From Tetrahymena thermophila SB210 (Eukaryota > Ciliophora > Oligohymenophorea > Hymenostomatida > Tetrahymenidae): 64,000 nt of DNA. Shown in pieces: positions 1 to 12,536 of the stretch (its first letter is position 1; every line of letters begins with the position of its first letter). The stretch lies in the NCBI RefSeq assembly GCF_000189635.1, contig NW_002476484.1, positions 434,001-498,000 on the forward strand, given 5' to 3'. Position numbers and translations under genes: made by a program. Under the pieces are notes generated by a model, which searched no databases, was not told where the DNA came from, and saw only the letters and a program-made list of their open reading frames with translations.

Positions 1-1374
1 TCAGGTAAGAAATAAGTATATGGATCTCCACAAAGTCAAAGATATAATATTATATCAAATATTAATCAAAAAGAATAAATAAATTAAGATTTAAACTTTT
101 TGGAGTAATCAATTAAACATAATTAAAATACTATAAAATAATCAGAACAGAATATATTTAATCCGAATGGATCTATTTAAAATTAGTTATAACTGAACAA
201 AAAAGCAGAAGAAATAAATTAGAATGATAGAATTAGTTCATAACGATATGGCTAATTTTATACTCCAGGAAAATAGTTTATTTAAAGCTAACAACAATCT
301 AATAAATAGGAAGAAATTAGTCATAATGAAAAAATTGCTTCATACAGATATGAAAATTCAAACTAAGAAAAGAAAGGTAAGAGATGTGTGACTCCTCAAA
401 GAGAGACTGGCTATAATATAATCAGCAATCAATCTAATTAGCAGAATTTTAATACTCCTAAAAGACAAAATTATATTAATAACGAGAATAACTAAGTTAA
501 ATAGAATTTAACATCCACTCCTTAAAACAACTTAAATGAAAGAACATTAACTAAAATAAAATAAGAAAGGGAATAAGAAGAAGCAAAAATGAATAAATAA
601 AGTATTTGTGTTAGCCAATTCTTAAAAAAACTTGCAGAGAGAGGTCCAAGAGGATTTATTAATTTCTGGAATAAAATTGATAAAATTAATTAATAGCAAG
701 GAAACGCTAATTGTGATTTCTAATAATTTTAATAATTGATGTAAACAAGCAGATTCGATTTCAGTTTGGAAGAGTTAGAATTTATTTTCAGTAATTTCGA
801 TAAAGATTAAACAAAGTAAGTAAACGGTCACGATATCCTTAAGTTTTTTAGGGGAAAAGGATTAAGCAAAGCAAGACAAGCCAGCATAACTAAAGTCTAT
901 AACTCAATTAATCAATTTTAATAAAATCTACCTTCTTATCAGAAAATACTTGGTAAGTTTTTTGAAAATAAAATTTTTACATACTTTATTTTGAAGAATT
1001 ATTTTGAATTATCAAATTAAAAATATTACCTCCATTTAAAATTTTAAGCTGACCTAATAAATTCTATTTAAAATAAAAAAAGACTCTTTCAAACCGAAAA
1101 ACTGTCCTGATGTAAGAAAAGGAAAACTAGCCTCAGAACATCTCCTAATTGATTTTGTAGATAATTTCGAAAGACATCATGAACTTTATGTAAAGCAATT
1201 TTATTTTATTAAAATAATTTTATTTATAAAAACAATAAAAATAAATAGAGTTAAGGCTAGAATTTACAAAACATTGATATGAATGAATTTGTTTCGTTAA
1301 TGAGTTTATATAGTTTACAATTTGAAGAAGATAATTAATTTGAAAATTTTTTATTTTAATCTTTTGCTGTATGA
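1..1374 (+). CDS. Calcyphosine-like EF-hand protein, 5' truncated by window edge
   Basis: Only the 3' part lies in the window; it is already open in frame 1 at base 1. Exons 1-952, 1083-1189 and 1261-1374 join in frame (introns 953-1082 and 1190-1260) and give about 390 residues ending at TGA. The N-terminal ~190 residues are Q/N-rich and low complexity. The C-terminal ~200 match the calcyphosine layout: a basic segment with GPRGF, then an EF-hand-like helix-loop-helix whose loop begins DKDQTKQ, then the family landmark CPDVRKGK followed by FVDNFERHH, and a last hand with IDMNEF. Calcyphosine relatives are calcium-binding proteins, in ciliates often cilia-associated; that location is inferred. 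Loop position 12 is D rather than E and other acidic residues are missing, so calcium affinity may be weak. The intron 1 acceptor was chosen because it restores the calcyphosine alignment. Confidence 0.75.
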
Positions 1375-2252
1375 TCTATATTAATTTATTTATATTTGTA
1401 TATATTTATCTATTTATGTATTAAAAAATTAGTCAATCTAGCTAGCTAATTACCTAGAAAAAAGTATTTGTGCTTTAAAATTAGTTTGATAATAAATGAA
1501 TAATTTCTTTCAATTTATCTAAATACTTTTATATGCTTTTAATATTTCCTTTAATTATTGTTTGGCGAAGTTCATTATTTGATTGTGAAAATTATTTTTT
1601 GATATATAAAAAGTTTTAAAAAAATTTGATATATTGAATGAACGATTGGAGGAGATTAGTGTATTATAAATTCGGGGTAGAATTTATTTTTATTTGATAA
1701 TTTATTTTATTAATAATTTATTTATTTAGTTTTTATTTTATAGATTAATTGAATTGAATTAATTATAATAATAAGATTTATAACTTTTGTAAAAACAAAT
1801 CTAATTTCTTGAATTAAATTTAAGTGTAAAGATACATTTATAAATTCAATATTAGGTTAGGTTCTCATTACTGAGTCTTAAAAGTTAACAATGTACTAAT
1901 TTATTAGGTATTTATTTAACACGCATATATGTAATTTTAAATTCACGCAAACATATTCGTTTATATGCATAAATTTACTTTTAAAAGAAAGAAACAATGT
2001 ATTTATCTATATATCTATCTATCTATTAATTTATTTAGTTAGTTCTTCTTAAGAAGCTATTTATTACTTTTCAATAGTATCTAGTATTAATGTAAATAAA
2101 TAAATAAATTTTGGAATTATTTTTTATTTGTTTCAATTGTTAATTTAATAAAAATAATACTGGAGCTCTTAGTCTATATTATTTTACAATATCAATAGCA
2201 AGCAATTAAACATAGGTAGATACATTAAAATTTTTCTAAAATAAATAAATTC
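1375..2252. other. Intergenic, AT-rich
   Basis: Very AT-rich spacer between two plus-strand genes. It should hold the 3' UTR of the EF-hand gene and the promoter of the next gene. There is a short TCTA run near 2005-2028. I see no coding frame or RNA gene. Confidence 0.6.
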
Positions 2253-3437
2253 ATGATGGAGGCTAGGGTAAACTTTTATAATCTGTTTATTTAATTTGCT
2301 TAGTGTTATAATGATTTATATTTTTATCTTGAAAAGGAGTTTTGTACATAAAGCTGCTCTCAAAATAAATTATATTAGGTAGAAGAAGCTATTTTAGATA
2401 GACTTAAAAAGTCAACAAGCTGTTTATTAATTCAAATGATAGGAAAATAAATTCGATTTGAATGGATAAATTAGTCTTTTCAATATGAAAAGTAAAGCCT
2501 TAAGAGTTAATATAAATCTTTAGATGGCGAAAATAACGAAGAGGCAAGTTTTTATTGTTTTGATAAGATCAAAAATGAATAAGTCAAACATTAAAAGAAG
2601 ACTATAAAGTTGAATAAAGATATTTACTATGAAATTTACAAATATGATAATAAGTAAGAAATTTATAGAGTCAGCAAAATCAAAGACAAATTTAGCATGA
2701 AAGATTTCATGAATAAAAATAAAGTAGGTCTTTAGAACTTATTTAATGGTTTAAGTAGAAAAAACATAGAAGAAATAGTTGTATAAAGTGAAGCTTTAAT
2801 ATAAAGATACAGATAATGTGAATAGGTATTATTGCTAGGAGGTGGAACTTGTGCTGGAAAACCTAAAAAGTTTTAAGAGAACCACTTAAAACCTGTTTTG
2901 AATCAAAAAAAAAGTATTTTGGTTTCAGAAAATGAAAAAAAAGAAAATAAGCAGCAAGAAAAGATAATTGAAGAATATACTTACCAGTTGAATGAAGAGT
3001 AATTAGAAAAAGTCAACTCAATTTTGGCTAAGCTTAGATTTTAGTCTCCTTCTTAGGACATTAACAATAGATTAGCATCTAGTACTTACACAGATATTTA
3101 TGAATTATTTTCTTAAGTTTTATAATAAGGAATAACAAATCCTCAAGCTCTCTAAACTTTTCAGTTAATATTAGAAACAGGAGTTAATTTTTTATTGTCT
3201 CTTGTTTGCCTCGCAGACTAACACAAGGCAGATTTATTTGACGAGAAAATGCAAAAGCGTATTCTCGATAAGATAAAAAAAATTACTTAGCTGCTAAGAT
3301 AGTTTGAATAGAGATTACCTTTACAAATAGGTATATTTCTCCTTAAATACTAAAAGAAAATAGTTTTGTTAAAAAGAAAATAGGTTCATGATACTTCTTC
3401 TTAAGCAAATAATAATAATAATAACAATAACAACAAA

Positions 3438-3468
<31 letters not shown>

Positions 3469-6400
3469 AAATCATATAATTAGATTAGTTTGTTATGGAC
3501 TGGACAAAATACTACACAAGATTTTGCTTTGGTGGATTTTAGGATGTTGATTTCAATCATGTTCAAAGTCTCATCAATTCTTTGCAAATCTATTATGAAT
3601 TCAACAAAAACTAGAAATTTGTTGTCTAAATACTGAAAACAGAGTATTCTCTTATCACGAATTATCAGGATGTCCTATAGAAAAAAATTTAATTTGAACA
3701 ATATTATGAAGCTATTTTGTAGAATTATGAAGAAAAAGAGTTTTATTAAATTTTTTATTCTTACATGATGTTATTTGATTAGATTTTTGAAAATTGCAAA
3801 AATTTAGAAGAAACTGATAGTAATGATTCTAAAATAAATGATATTGCAGAGTTGGCTTCTCACTTCATTAAACTTGTCTCAGGTGATACTTTTATAGATC
3901 TCTGCAGAAAGACATTTTACTATGAGAACCTCTAGCAGCAAAGCACAAGAAAAAAATTTATAAACTCCTTACTTAAAAACCACTACTTAAGGTATGTTGA
4001 AATGAAAGTTCTTATTTAAACTTATAAGTTAATTAGCATATTTGAATTAAAGCTTAATATGTCAAAGTATTTTTCAGATTCTGATATCAAAAATATTGAA
4101 TAACTAAAAATGCAAATTTTTGAGAAGTTTCTCTAGGAATCGAGCTGTGAAATTAATTGCATAATTTATGATGATGAGTAACTGCTTAAGTTGATAGAGA
4201 ACATAGATTCATCTCTAGATGAGTCATATTTCTAATAATACAAAGAAAAGCTCAAAATTCTTAAACAAAATATGGAAAATCTAATTATAGCTAATATAAA
4301 CAATAATGTCATTGAAAATGTTAATTAAGAGAAAGAATAAAAAATGATATAAGAATTATTAGGTCGAAAGCTTAATTTCAGTTTAGTCATTAACGAGCCA
4401 AAAACAGCCATCAGCAATAGATTCATTGAAGCCTTCATCAACAGAGTTGCTTCAAAAAGTATTTAAACAAAAAATTTCTTTTTCAACATAATTCATTTTT
4501 TTAAATAAAAACGAATTTTATTAATTAACAATTCTAAAAAACAAACATCTTATTTTTATTCAAAATTAAAATTAATTAATTTTTTTCATTTGAAAATAAA
4601 AGGTTTTATTTAAAATAAAATTTGGTAAAAAATAAAAGTTGAAATTTTTATTTTTGTAATTAAAAAATAGGAAATGATTCTTTGCATGAGAAAGCTTCTA
4701 AAATTCATGTTAATTAAAGATTAAAGTTTATCTCAAGTAATGCTCTATCTAAAACGGAAATAAACATTGACGGATTAGTTGAAGATAGTCTTCAAATGCT
4801 GGAAAAATATTTTTTAGTTGAAGCTAATACAACTATCAATGTTGTTGCTATAAAAGGTGGTCCTGGAATGGGAAAAACTCATTTAAGCAGAGAATTAATG
4901 AGGAGACTGATGAAAAAAATTTAAGAAACTGGAAGCAGAAATATTGCTATACCAATTTTGGTGGAAATGATTGAAGTTGAGAATACTTCATAGCACCTAG
5001 ATCTTGAATCTTTCTTAAATAGCTCGATTGAAAGATATGCATTCAGAAGTAGCAAGGAATTAGAATATCTCAAAAATTCTTCTATTCCAAAAGTTATCAT
5101 TTTAGATGGTTTGAGTGAGTGGTCATGGGGTAGTCCAAATACCTCGTTTAGGGAATGGATTCGATTGAGAGAGTGGAATAATACAAAATTAATTATAACA
5201 TATCGAAAACCATTTGTTAGAGCTGAAGAATTTCCTTACTTTTTTGGATAAAAATGTCAACAGCCCAAAGATATTGAGGAAATCAGAGCATATAAAAAAA
5301 GTATAAATAATCCAGGCCCTTTTATAGAAAACCATAAAAATACTATATTTACTACAAACTAGAATATTCCAAAATAGAACGCCAACTTTTAGGAAGATGA
5401 TCGTGAAACTTGCTTTGAGGTATTTTAGATCCTTTCTTTGAGCCAAGAGAATGTGGAGGACTATGTGAGGTAAAAGGAAGATTAAGTTAGATTAGATGTG
5501 AAAGGAAAGAGGAAAGGATCTTTTTCTCTTGATTCATCTATGGTTAGTAATATGAATAATAATAACCGTCGTAGAGAACCTTCATTTACACTTTAAATGC
5601 AAAGAGATTTAGCACCTGGATTTTTAATTAAAACTTTTAGAGCATGCACGAGAATAAACACACATTTAATAGATATGCTAGAAATTCCTTTTAACTTATT
5701 TTGTTTCTCAGAAATTTTGTCTAAGGTTTAAGGCTTGAAGGAAATTTATTGGGGAGAAGGTGGTACTAAAGAAGAGAGACAGCAAGCAGCTACATGGGTG
5801 AAAAACTAAGAAGAAATGCAAGAGAAATTGCTCTTAGAAGAACTGAATGGTTTAATTGCAGAAGCTGAAATTGATGAAGATTAAAGACCTCTTTGTCTTG
5901 ACAATTGCATTGAATTTTTTGAAAATTTAGCTATGAATTTATTTACTAAAAGAAAATATAAGATGAATCTTCATGAAATTCAAAGCTTAATATTAGAATA
6001 GTAAAGAATTATTATGAGAAGTGGTGGAAGTCCTGAAGAAACACAAACTTTTGAAAAAGCTCTTACTTGTGTAATTGCTAATGCATCTAGGACTTCCTTT
6101 TTAGCCTCTGTTGACATCTCCTTCTTTTAGTTTGTAACTGGAAACTTTGAAGAAGATGAAACAGTCCAAAATCATGAAGTGCAGTCCATGAGAGATTTCG
6201 AGATGAACTTAAATCAGCCTAAACCCAGAGGGCATAAAAATTTGCCATCGTCATCTTAGCTTTACAGCTTTAGAAATACTCCTTGGCTTGAATTTATGAT
6301 TGCTCGTGCTATGAAACATGATTTTGACAAATCAAAAAATACAATCCACAATATACCAATGTAGGAGTTATAAAAGTTCGCTATAAATAGTAGATATTTG

Positions 6401-9400
6401 CTTGAAGAGAGAGGCACAAGTGAACACAACCCCTTTTCTATTTCTCAACAAACAAATCATGCTTCAGTCGAAATGAACATACTAAGGAAACTAGCCACTA
6501 TAATGAGAAACGACATTCTAAGTGAAGAATTTTAAAATAAAATTATGAATAAAGAAATAGTTTAATAGCACAGATATATTTAAATGATCATGCGTACTCG
6601 CAGAATGCCTAAAAAAAAGTAAGAACAGAAATAAAAAATTGTTTAAAAAGTTCACTATCTTCAAGAAATAAAGTAAGAAGAAAACACTGAAGAAGAATGG
6701 GTAATCAAGCATCAAAAACATCCATTAGATATTGCTTCATCTAATCTTTTAAGTGCTATCTGTTTCAACAAAGTCTCTTTAGGATTAGTAAAGCTTCGTA
6801 ACTGTAGTTTTTCTCGTGCATACCTTTATGGATATCGCGGGGATATTGATATTGCATGTTCAGATGTTAGTGAAGCAAACTTGAGAGGAAGTTCAATTGT
6901 AATTTCAAGAAGTAAATTTTAGCACTGCTTGCTTGACGATGAAAAAAATAATCACGAAAGGTGGAATAGTTTCTATTCATATACATACACTGCTTTGCAT
7001 TTTTCTTCTAATTCAAAGCTTTATACTGGATCTCTAAACGGTGGTTTATCAGTTTTCTAACCAAAGATTGACAACCCTAATGGAAGTAAAGCAAAAAAAT
7101 CAAACAAAAAAAATAAAGATAGCCAAACAAATATGCTAAATGTAGTTGATCCTGTTTTTACTCCTATTTAGTTTTGGAATTTAACAAGCTTCTAAAGGCA
7201 ATTTTAAGAAGAAATTAGAGCTGTTTGCTCTTATAAAGAAGACATATATTATGCTTTCTTAAATATTATTGCTCATGTAAATGAATTTGGAGAGGAAAAA
7301 GAAGTTGTAATTGGACATCAAAATAAAATTAATGACATGGCAATAAGTGAAGTTCACGCACATCTAGCTACTGTATCCAGTGATCACACTATTAGAATTT
7401 GGAAATTAGTCGAACCTGAATCCAAAGAAAAAGGAAAAAAGTAGAATGTTAAAAATCCACAAACTTAATAGCCAAAACCAAAAGCAGTAGGTGTGGCACA
7501 AGCTAATGGAGAAAACGGAGCTGAATAAAACTAAGAAAATCTTGATGAAGATGTTGAAGATTCCTTCGCTGAAATGGAATTACTACAAACTCTTACAAAT
7601 CACACAGCAGAAGTTCAATGCTGTTCTTATTCTTCCAATGGATTATATCTTGCTACTGGTTCGTACGATACATAAGTTTTGGTTTGGGAGATTAAAAGCA
7701 AATATAACTTAAAAAAAACGTTAAGTGTTAAAAACGATTGGATTACTTCTTTATAATTCTCGTTTGACTCATCCATGCTTATTGCTGGCTCATCTTAATC
7801 ATACATTAAAATATGGGATGCAACAGTCAAAGCTGATTTTTAAGATATTTAAGTTTTTTCAACTAGGAAATAAAGACGTGATAGCATGATTCTTGGCAAC
7901 ACTCAAAATAAAAACGACTGCATTGGTGGTGTATCGTGTGTAAGAATGTCACCAAACAATAAGATGATAGTATTTTCGACATTTGAAGAACCTGGTATTC
8001 AAGTTTATGATTAAGTCAAAGGCAAGCAAATAAAATATTAGCAAAGTACAGCTAGAAAAACTATTTTCTTAGATGAATCAGTCATGGGTTAAAATTACAC
8101 AACGTAAAGAATGCCTTACTTTTTAGTAAATAGTATGCAATTTTCTCCAGATGGTAAATATTTAGCTGTTTCATCATCAAATTCCACTCTTTGCTCAATT
8201 TGGAGTATTGACACTGGATTTAAACCACCAAAGGAAGAGGGATCTAATCAAAATCACACAGCCTTCGCAGTTAACTCAGTTATTTCTCCAAATAAAGTAG
8301 CAGCTATGTGCATAAGCAACGATGGTAGATACATAGCCACATGTGCAGGTTTAGCAAGTCCACACAAAGATTCGTGCCGTATAACCATCTGGTCAATCTT
8401 AAAAAGAGGAGAGTTAGCAATTATAATATAGACTCTAGACGAAGGTCTCCATTCATAGGCAATAAGCAGTTTATGTTTCTCTCCTGACAGCAACTATCTA
8501 GTTTCCGCATCCGAAGATGACCACTTTGTGGTCTGGCAAAATGTGCATAAAACAGAAGACACAATAGTTAACCAATAATTTTCACGTTAAAACTCTTAAG
8601 ATTCTAAAAGACAATCACTAGGTTTAGCTAATATGAGACATATGAGTATTTCTTCAACAAATTTTAATTAGCAAATGTATCTCGAACCATTTAAAAGAGT
8701 TCAAGCACACAAATATCCTATTAGCGCTATTGCCTTTTCTGTGGATGGAAATTACTTGGTCACTTCCTCATCTCAAGAAAAATCATGTAAAGTCTGGAAT
8801 GGGCATACCTTTGACTTTTCTCATTAAATAGAGTGGGAAGAGTAAATAGCCATCTGCAAGCTTGAATTTTCTTAGAATGGAAAGTACTTAGCCACATTGC
8901 CCTTGCCTTCTGTTGTAACAAATACTGTTTCTTCTGTATATTAAACTAAAAAAGGCAACCGAAGCTTAACTGTTTAAAGAAAATAGAGCATCATTTAATA
9001 GCAAAATGGATAGATGGCATCTCTTTCAAAATAATAATCTACAGTAAATATATAGCTATCTCCTCAAAAGTCTAATTAAGTTCAGTAGAATGAGTCAACA
9101 TCATCGTGCTGCTTTATTTGGAATGCCAATAAGAGATTCTCGTATAATTGTATAGTAGGTACTGTAAAAAATAAAGAGGGACGCACATTTTAGACCTAAA
9201 TAGTTTCAATGTGTTTTTCTAAGTGCAGTACTATGTTTGTTACAGGACAAACCAATGGTCTTTGTAACATTTGGGATACTCAAAATCATTTCCACTTAGT
9301 ATAATCGATAGATGCTCACTTTGGTTAGATAACTCACCTTGCATTTTCTAGTGATTCTTAGATGCTTGCTACAACAGCTTTAGACTCTACCTGCAAAATT

Positions 9401-11317
9401 TGGCATATCCCAAATAGATTCAATGAAATATCCTCCTTCTATGTTCCATATGAAACATCTGGCATTTAATTTGTTCGCCAAGGACACTCAATCGCTGTAT
9501 CATCAACTTCTGATGAGTTTTGCCTAAAATTCGTGGATATATATGCTCCAAATTATAGAATGGAAGAGTTGCGTGCTCATTCTTAGGCTATAACTTAAGT
9601 AACAATCTCAAATGACGGTCGCTTCCTTTTGACAGCCTCACAAGATAACACAGTCAGAATTTGGGATTTAAAAAATCATTTTAACTAATACTATAACATC
9701 AATTTAAATTTCAGACAAAACTAAAACAATAAATCAAATGCCATGCATACACTTTCTAAATAAGAGTAGAACCAAGATGATGAATAAAATAATGAAGCAA
9801 GAGAAAATTAAGAGAATATTGTGATGCAGGTTGCTATGGAATAAAGTAAAACTAAAAAAGGAGGAGAAAACAGATATGAAAATTCTAACACTTAATTCTC
9901 TAAAAGACAAAATAACCCAAAGATAAAGAACGATTTTTATTTATCGATTGAGAGATACGAAGATGAAGAGGATTATGTTCTAGAAACAGAATAAGACGAC
10001 GATGATGATAAAAAAAGTTAGAATTAGAAATTGAATAATTCAAACATAAAAAACCAAAAGAGAAAGAACTCAATCTTTGCAGCTCCTAACTTAAAGCCTT
10101 CTTAAGTCTATCAAAACAGAGTGAAAGAATAGCACAAAGATGAAAATATTGATGAATAGGACTATGATGAAAACATAGGAGGAATCATTACTGCAGCAAT
10201 ATCCGAAAAAGGTACATTCGTATTCGTTGTAACTAAGGAAGAAAGCAAATACGTTTAATTATATGACCTCTCTAGAGGTGTAGATGATGTTAGAGAATCA
10301 ATAATATTAAAAGATCACACTGATTCCATAACAGCCTTGACTCTATCATAAAACGATGACTATCTCGCAACAGGCTGTGCTAATACTGAAATAAGAATAT
10401 GGAAACGCACAAGCTTGAGTTTGTATACCTGTGAATTTGAGTTAGAAAAACTCATAGAAGGTCGTCATACAAAGCAAATATCTTGTTTGGCCTTTTCAAA
10501 TAATCTAAAATACTTTGCATCTGGTTCGTGGGATATTACCTGTAAAGTTTATAGTGTCGAAAATGAATTCTAATTATTGCACAATCTAGAAGGCTAATAC
10601 GGTTACATACTATCAATTGCCTTCTCTCCATGCAATGAAAAGTTAGCTATATCTTCTCGTGACTACAGTTGCTATGTCTGGAATCTTGACACTCGTTTGG
10701 TAGAAGAAGAATTATTTAACCATCGCTAAGCTGTAACTACTTGTTCATACTCTTCTCAATATTTAGTTACTGGTTCAAGAGATTAATCTTTTATCTTACA
10801 CGACATCAAAAATGATTACAAACTTGCACGTAAAATAGAAAATTTACCTGCATCAGTAACTAATTGTAGCTTATCACCAGATGGCAAGTATCTCATAATT
10901 GGATTGTAAAACAGTCTTATACAAATTTGGGATATACAAAATGTGTATGATTTGACAACTGAAATTAAAAATGATGAAATTTACAAATAAGTTTGCCAAA
11001 TGGAAAGTGAATTAAATGGAGAAAATATTGAATTGAATTTATCAATAGGAAAAATGAGTGTCTGTAATTTTATCTCAGACGAATACATAAATGAAGAAAG
11101 GAAAAAAACCTATGCAGAAGAAATGAGTGAGTCATAGCACAAAGACATGATAAACTAACTGCCTTAATTAAAAAGAGATTGCATAGGGAATGTATTAAAA
11201 AAATAATATCCTTAATATTCAGATTAAAATAACTTAGAATTTGATATTGAATACACAAAAGATGGCCGTATTTTAATCATAATAGCCAAATATCCAATCT
11301 GCGTAGTTACTCTTTGA
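2253..11317 (+). CDS. Giant NACHT/STAND-type P-loop NTPase with WD40 array (~2950 aa)
   Basis: Two exons, 2253-4458 and 4671-11317, with one 212-bp intron; 8853 coding bases end at TGA. Residues ~1-790 are helical with a poly-N run (bases ~3408-3470). A P-loop GGPGMGKTH sits near residue 798, a Walker B-like VIILDGLSEW near 880, then LIITYRKPF, as in NACHT/AAA-like STAND ATPases. Around residues 1430-1490 is a short pentapeptide-like stretch (ANLRGSSI). From ~1500 to the end are WD40 repeats; I count about 17 blade ends such as HTIRIWKL, NTVRIWDL, CKVWNGH and CYVWNLD, enough for two or more propellers. STAND proteins are nucleotide-driven oligomerising switches whose repeats sense ligand; the ligand here is unknown. 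The start is the first of two adjacent ATGs (2253 and 2256). Standard-code readers would split it at dozens of TAA/TAG codons. Confidence 0.88.
3408..3470 (+). repeat. AAT trinucleotide run encoding poly-Asn
   Basis: AAT/AAC/AAA codons inside the STAND-WD40 gene encode a run of asparagines broken by one lysine. It lies between helical segments in the N-terminal region and is probably a disordered linker. Such runs are common in AT-rich ciliate genes and prone to length change. Confidence 0.85.
4459..4670 (+). other. Intron of STAND-WD40 gene
   Basis: Starts GTATTT and ends AAATAG. Removal joins phase-1 ends (SK|R|NDSLHE) and keeps the whole 8853-base CDS open. It is more AT-rich than the flanks. 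The donor is a little off the GTAAG consensus seen elsewhere here. Confidence 0.75.
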
Positions 11318-12536
11318 AAGAAAATCAAGTTTAGTTAGTTGTTAAATTAGTTAGTTAGTTATCAGTAATTAATTAATCTGCTAAAAATTTTCAGAGAAAT
11401 TTTACTTCAATAAATAAATAAATAATTATCTTTATTAAGAGAGATTAATTTTGATTTTATATAAATTACATGTAAAAATTTTCTTAAAATGAAAATAAGA
11501 AAAAATAAATTAATAAATAAATAAATATAAATAGATTTTTTTACCTTAATTTTATTTATTTTAAATATTTTTTATATTTTATGAAATTATATTTTAGTAT
11601 TAACAAAATAAATAAACATTTTATCATGAAATTTTGTTTTTAAATAATTTAAATAATTTTTTCCATTTACTTTAATTTTAAAAAATTTATTTTTTTTTTA
11701 ATAAAAATTTTCACTATTATCAACTGTAAATCATAGTATATTAAGTAAGTTACTCCCTTCCTGATTATTTTTAAAGTATCTTCCTTAAAGGTTGATGGTC
11801 TTTCTGCTTTTCACTTTGAATAAATAAAGATCGATTTTAATTTGTTTTATTTATTTTTAAGATTTTTTTAGTAATAAATAAGGACCTTAACATTATACTT
11901 TTACTTTTTAGAATAAAGTACTTTAATATATTTATGGGTATATATAGTAATTAATTTAATTCTCTAATTTTTTTTTTCAGTTTTAGATATCTTTTTTAAC
12001 CTCAGTCAAAAATAACTGATCAATTTGTCAACTAAAACTAATTTTTCTCGCATTATTTTTTTAATTCATTTCAATTTTTTCTTAATAAAATATATTGCTT
12101 TGTTTGGGTGTTTATTTAATGAATTTAAAAAAAAATTGTTTGTTACTTTCTCAAGATACTTAAAGAATTATGTAAATCATATTTAAGAAAATTGTAAAAT
12201 TAAATTTGAAAGGATTTATAAATAAATTAATAGTTTTTTACAATCAATTAATTATAACTAACAAATATATTTATTGATTTATTTATTTATTTTTCTACAT
12301 ATAAAAAAATATTAATTATACAGAATTTAAAATCGTTTTGCTTATAAAAAGTTTTAATTGATTCATTCGAATAATAGTTTTCTTAAAAAATTCATTAACA
12401 TTTTTCACTTATCAATAAATACTACTATCAACATTAATAAGTTCCTATTCTAAAATATTATTTTATTTATATTTTATGAATAATTAATTGGTATTGTTGA
12501 CAGATTTATTCATTCATTAGTTGTCTCTTGCTGCAT
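11318..12536. other. Convergent intergenic spacer, AT-rich
   Basis: Lies between the 3' ends of a plus-strand and a minus-strand gene, so it should hold both 3' UTRs. It has repeated ATTT/TTTA tracts. No convincing open frame, RNA gene or repeat array was seen. Confidence 0.6.

Noticed and set aside
5189..5446. Standard-code ORF on the minus strand inside the STAND-WD40 gene
   Set aside because: Shadow of the plus-strand frame; composition is hydrophobic antisense of A-rich codons.
8111..8431. Apparent separate 106-aa WD40 protein
   Set aside because: It is a piece of the giant gene bounded only by TAA/TAG, which encode Gln here.
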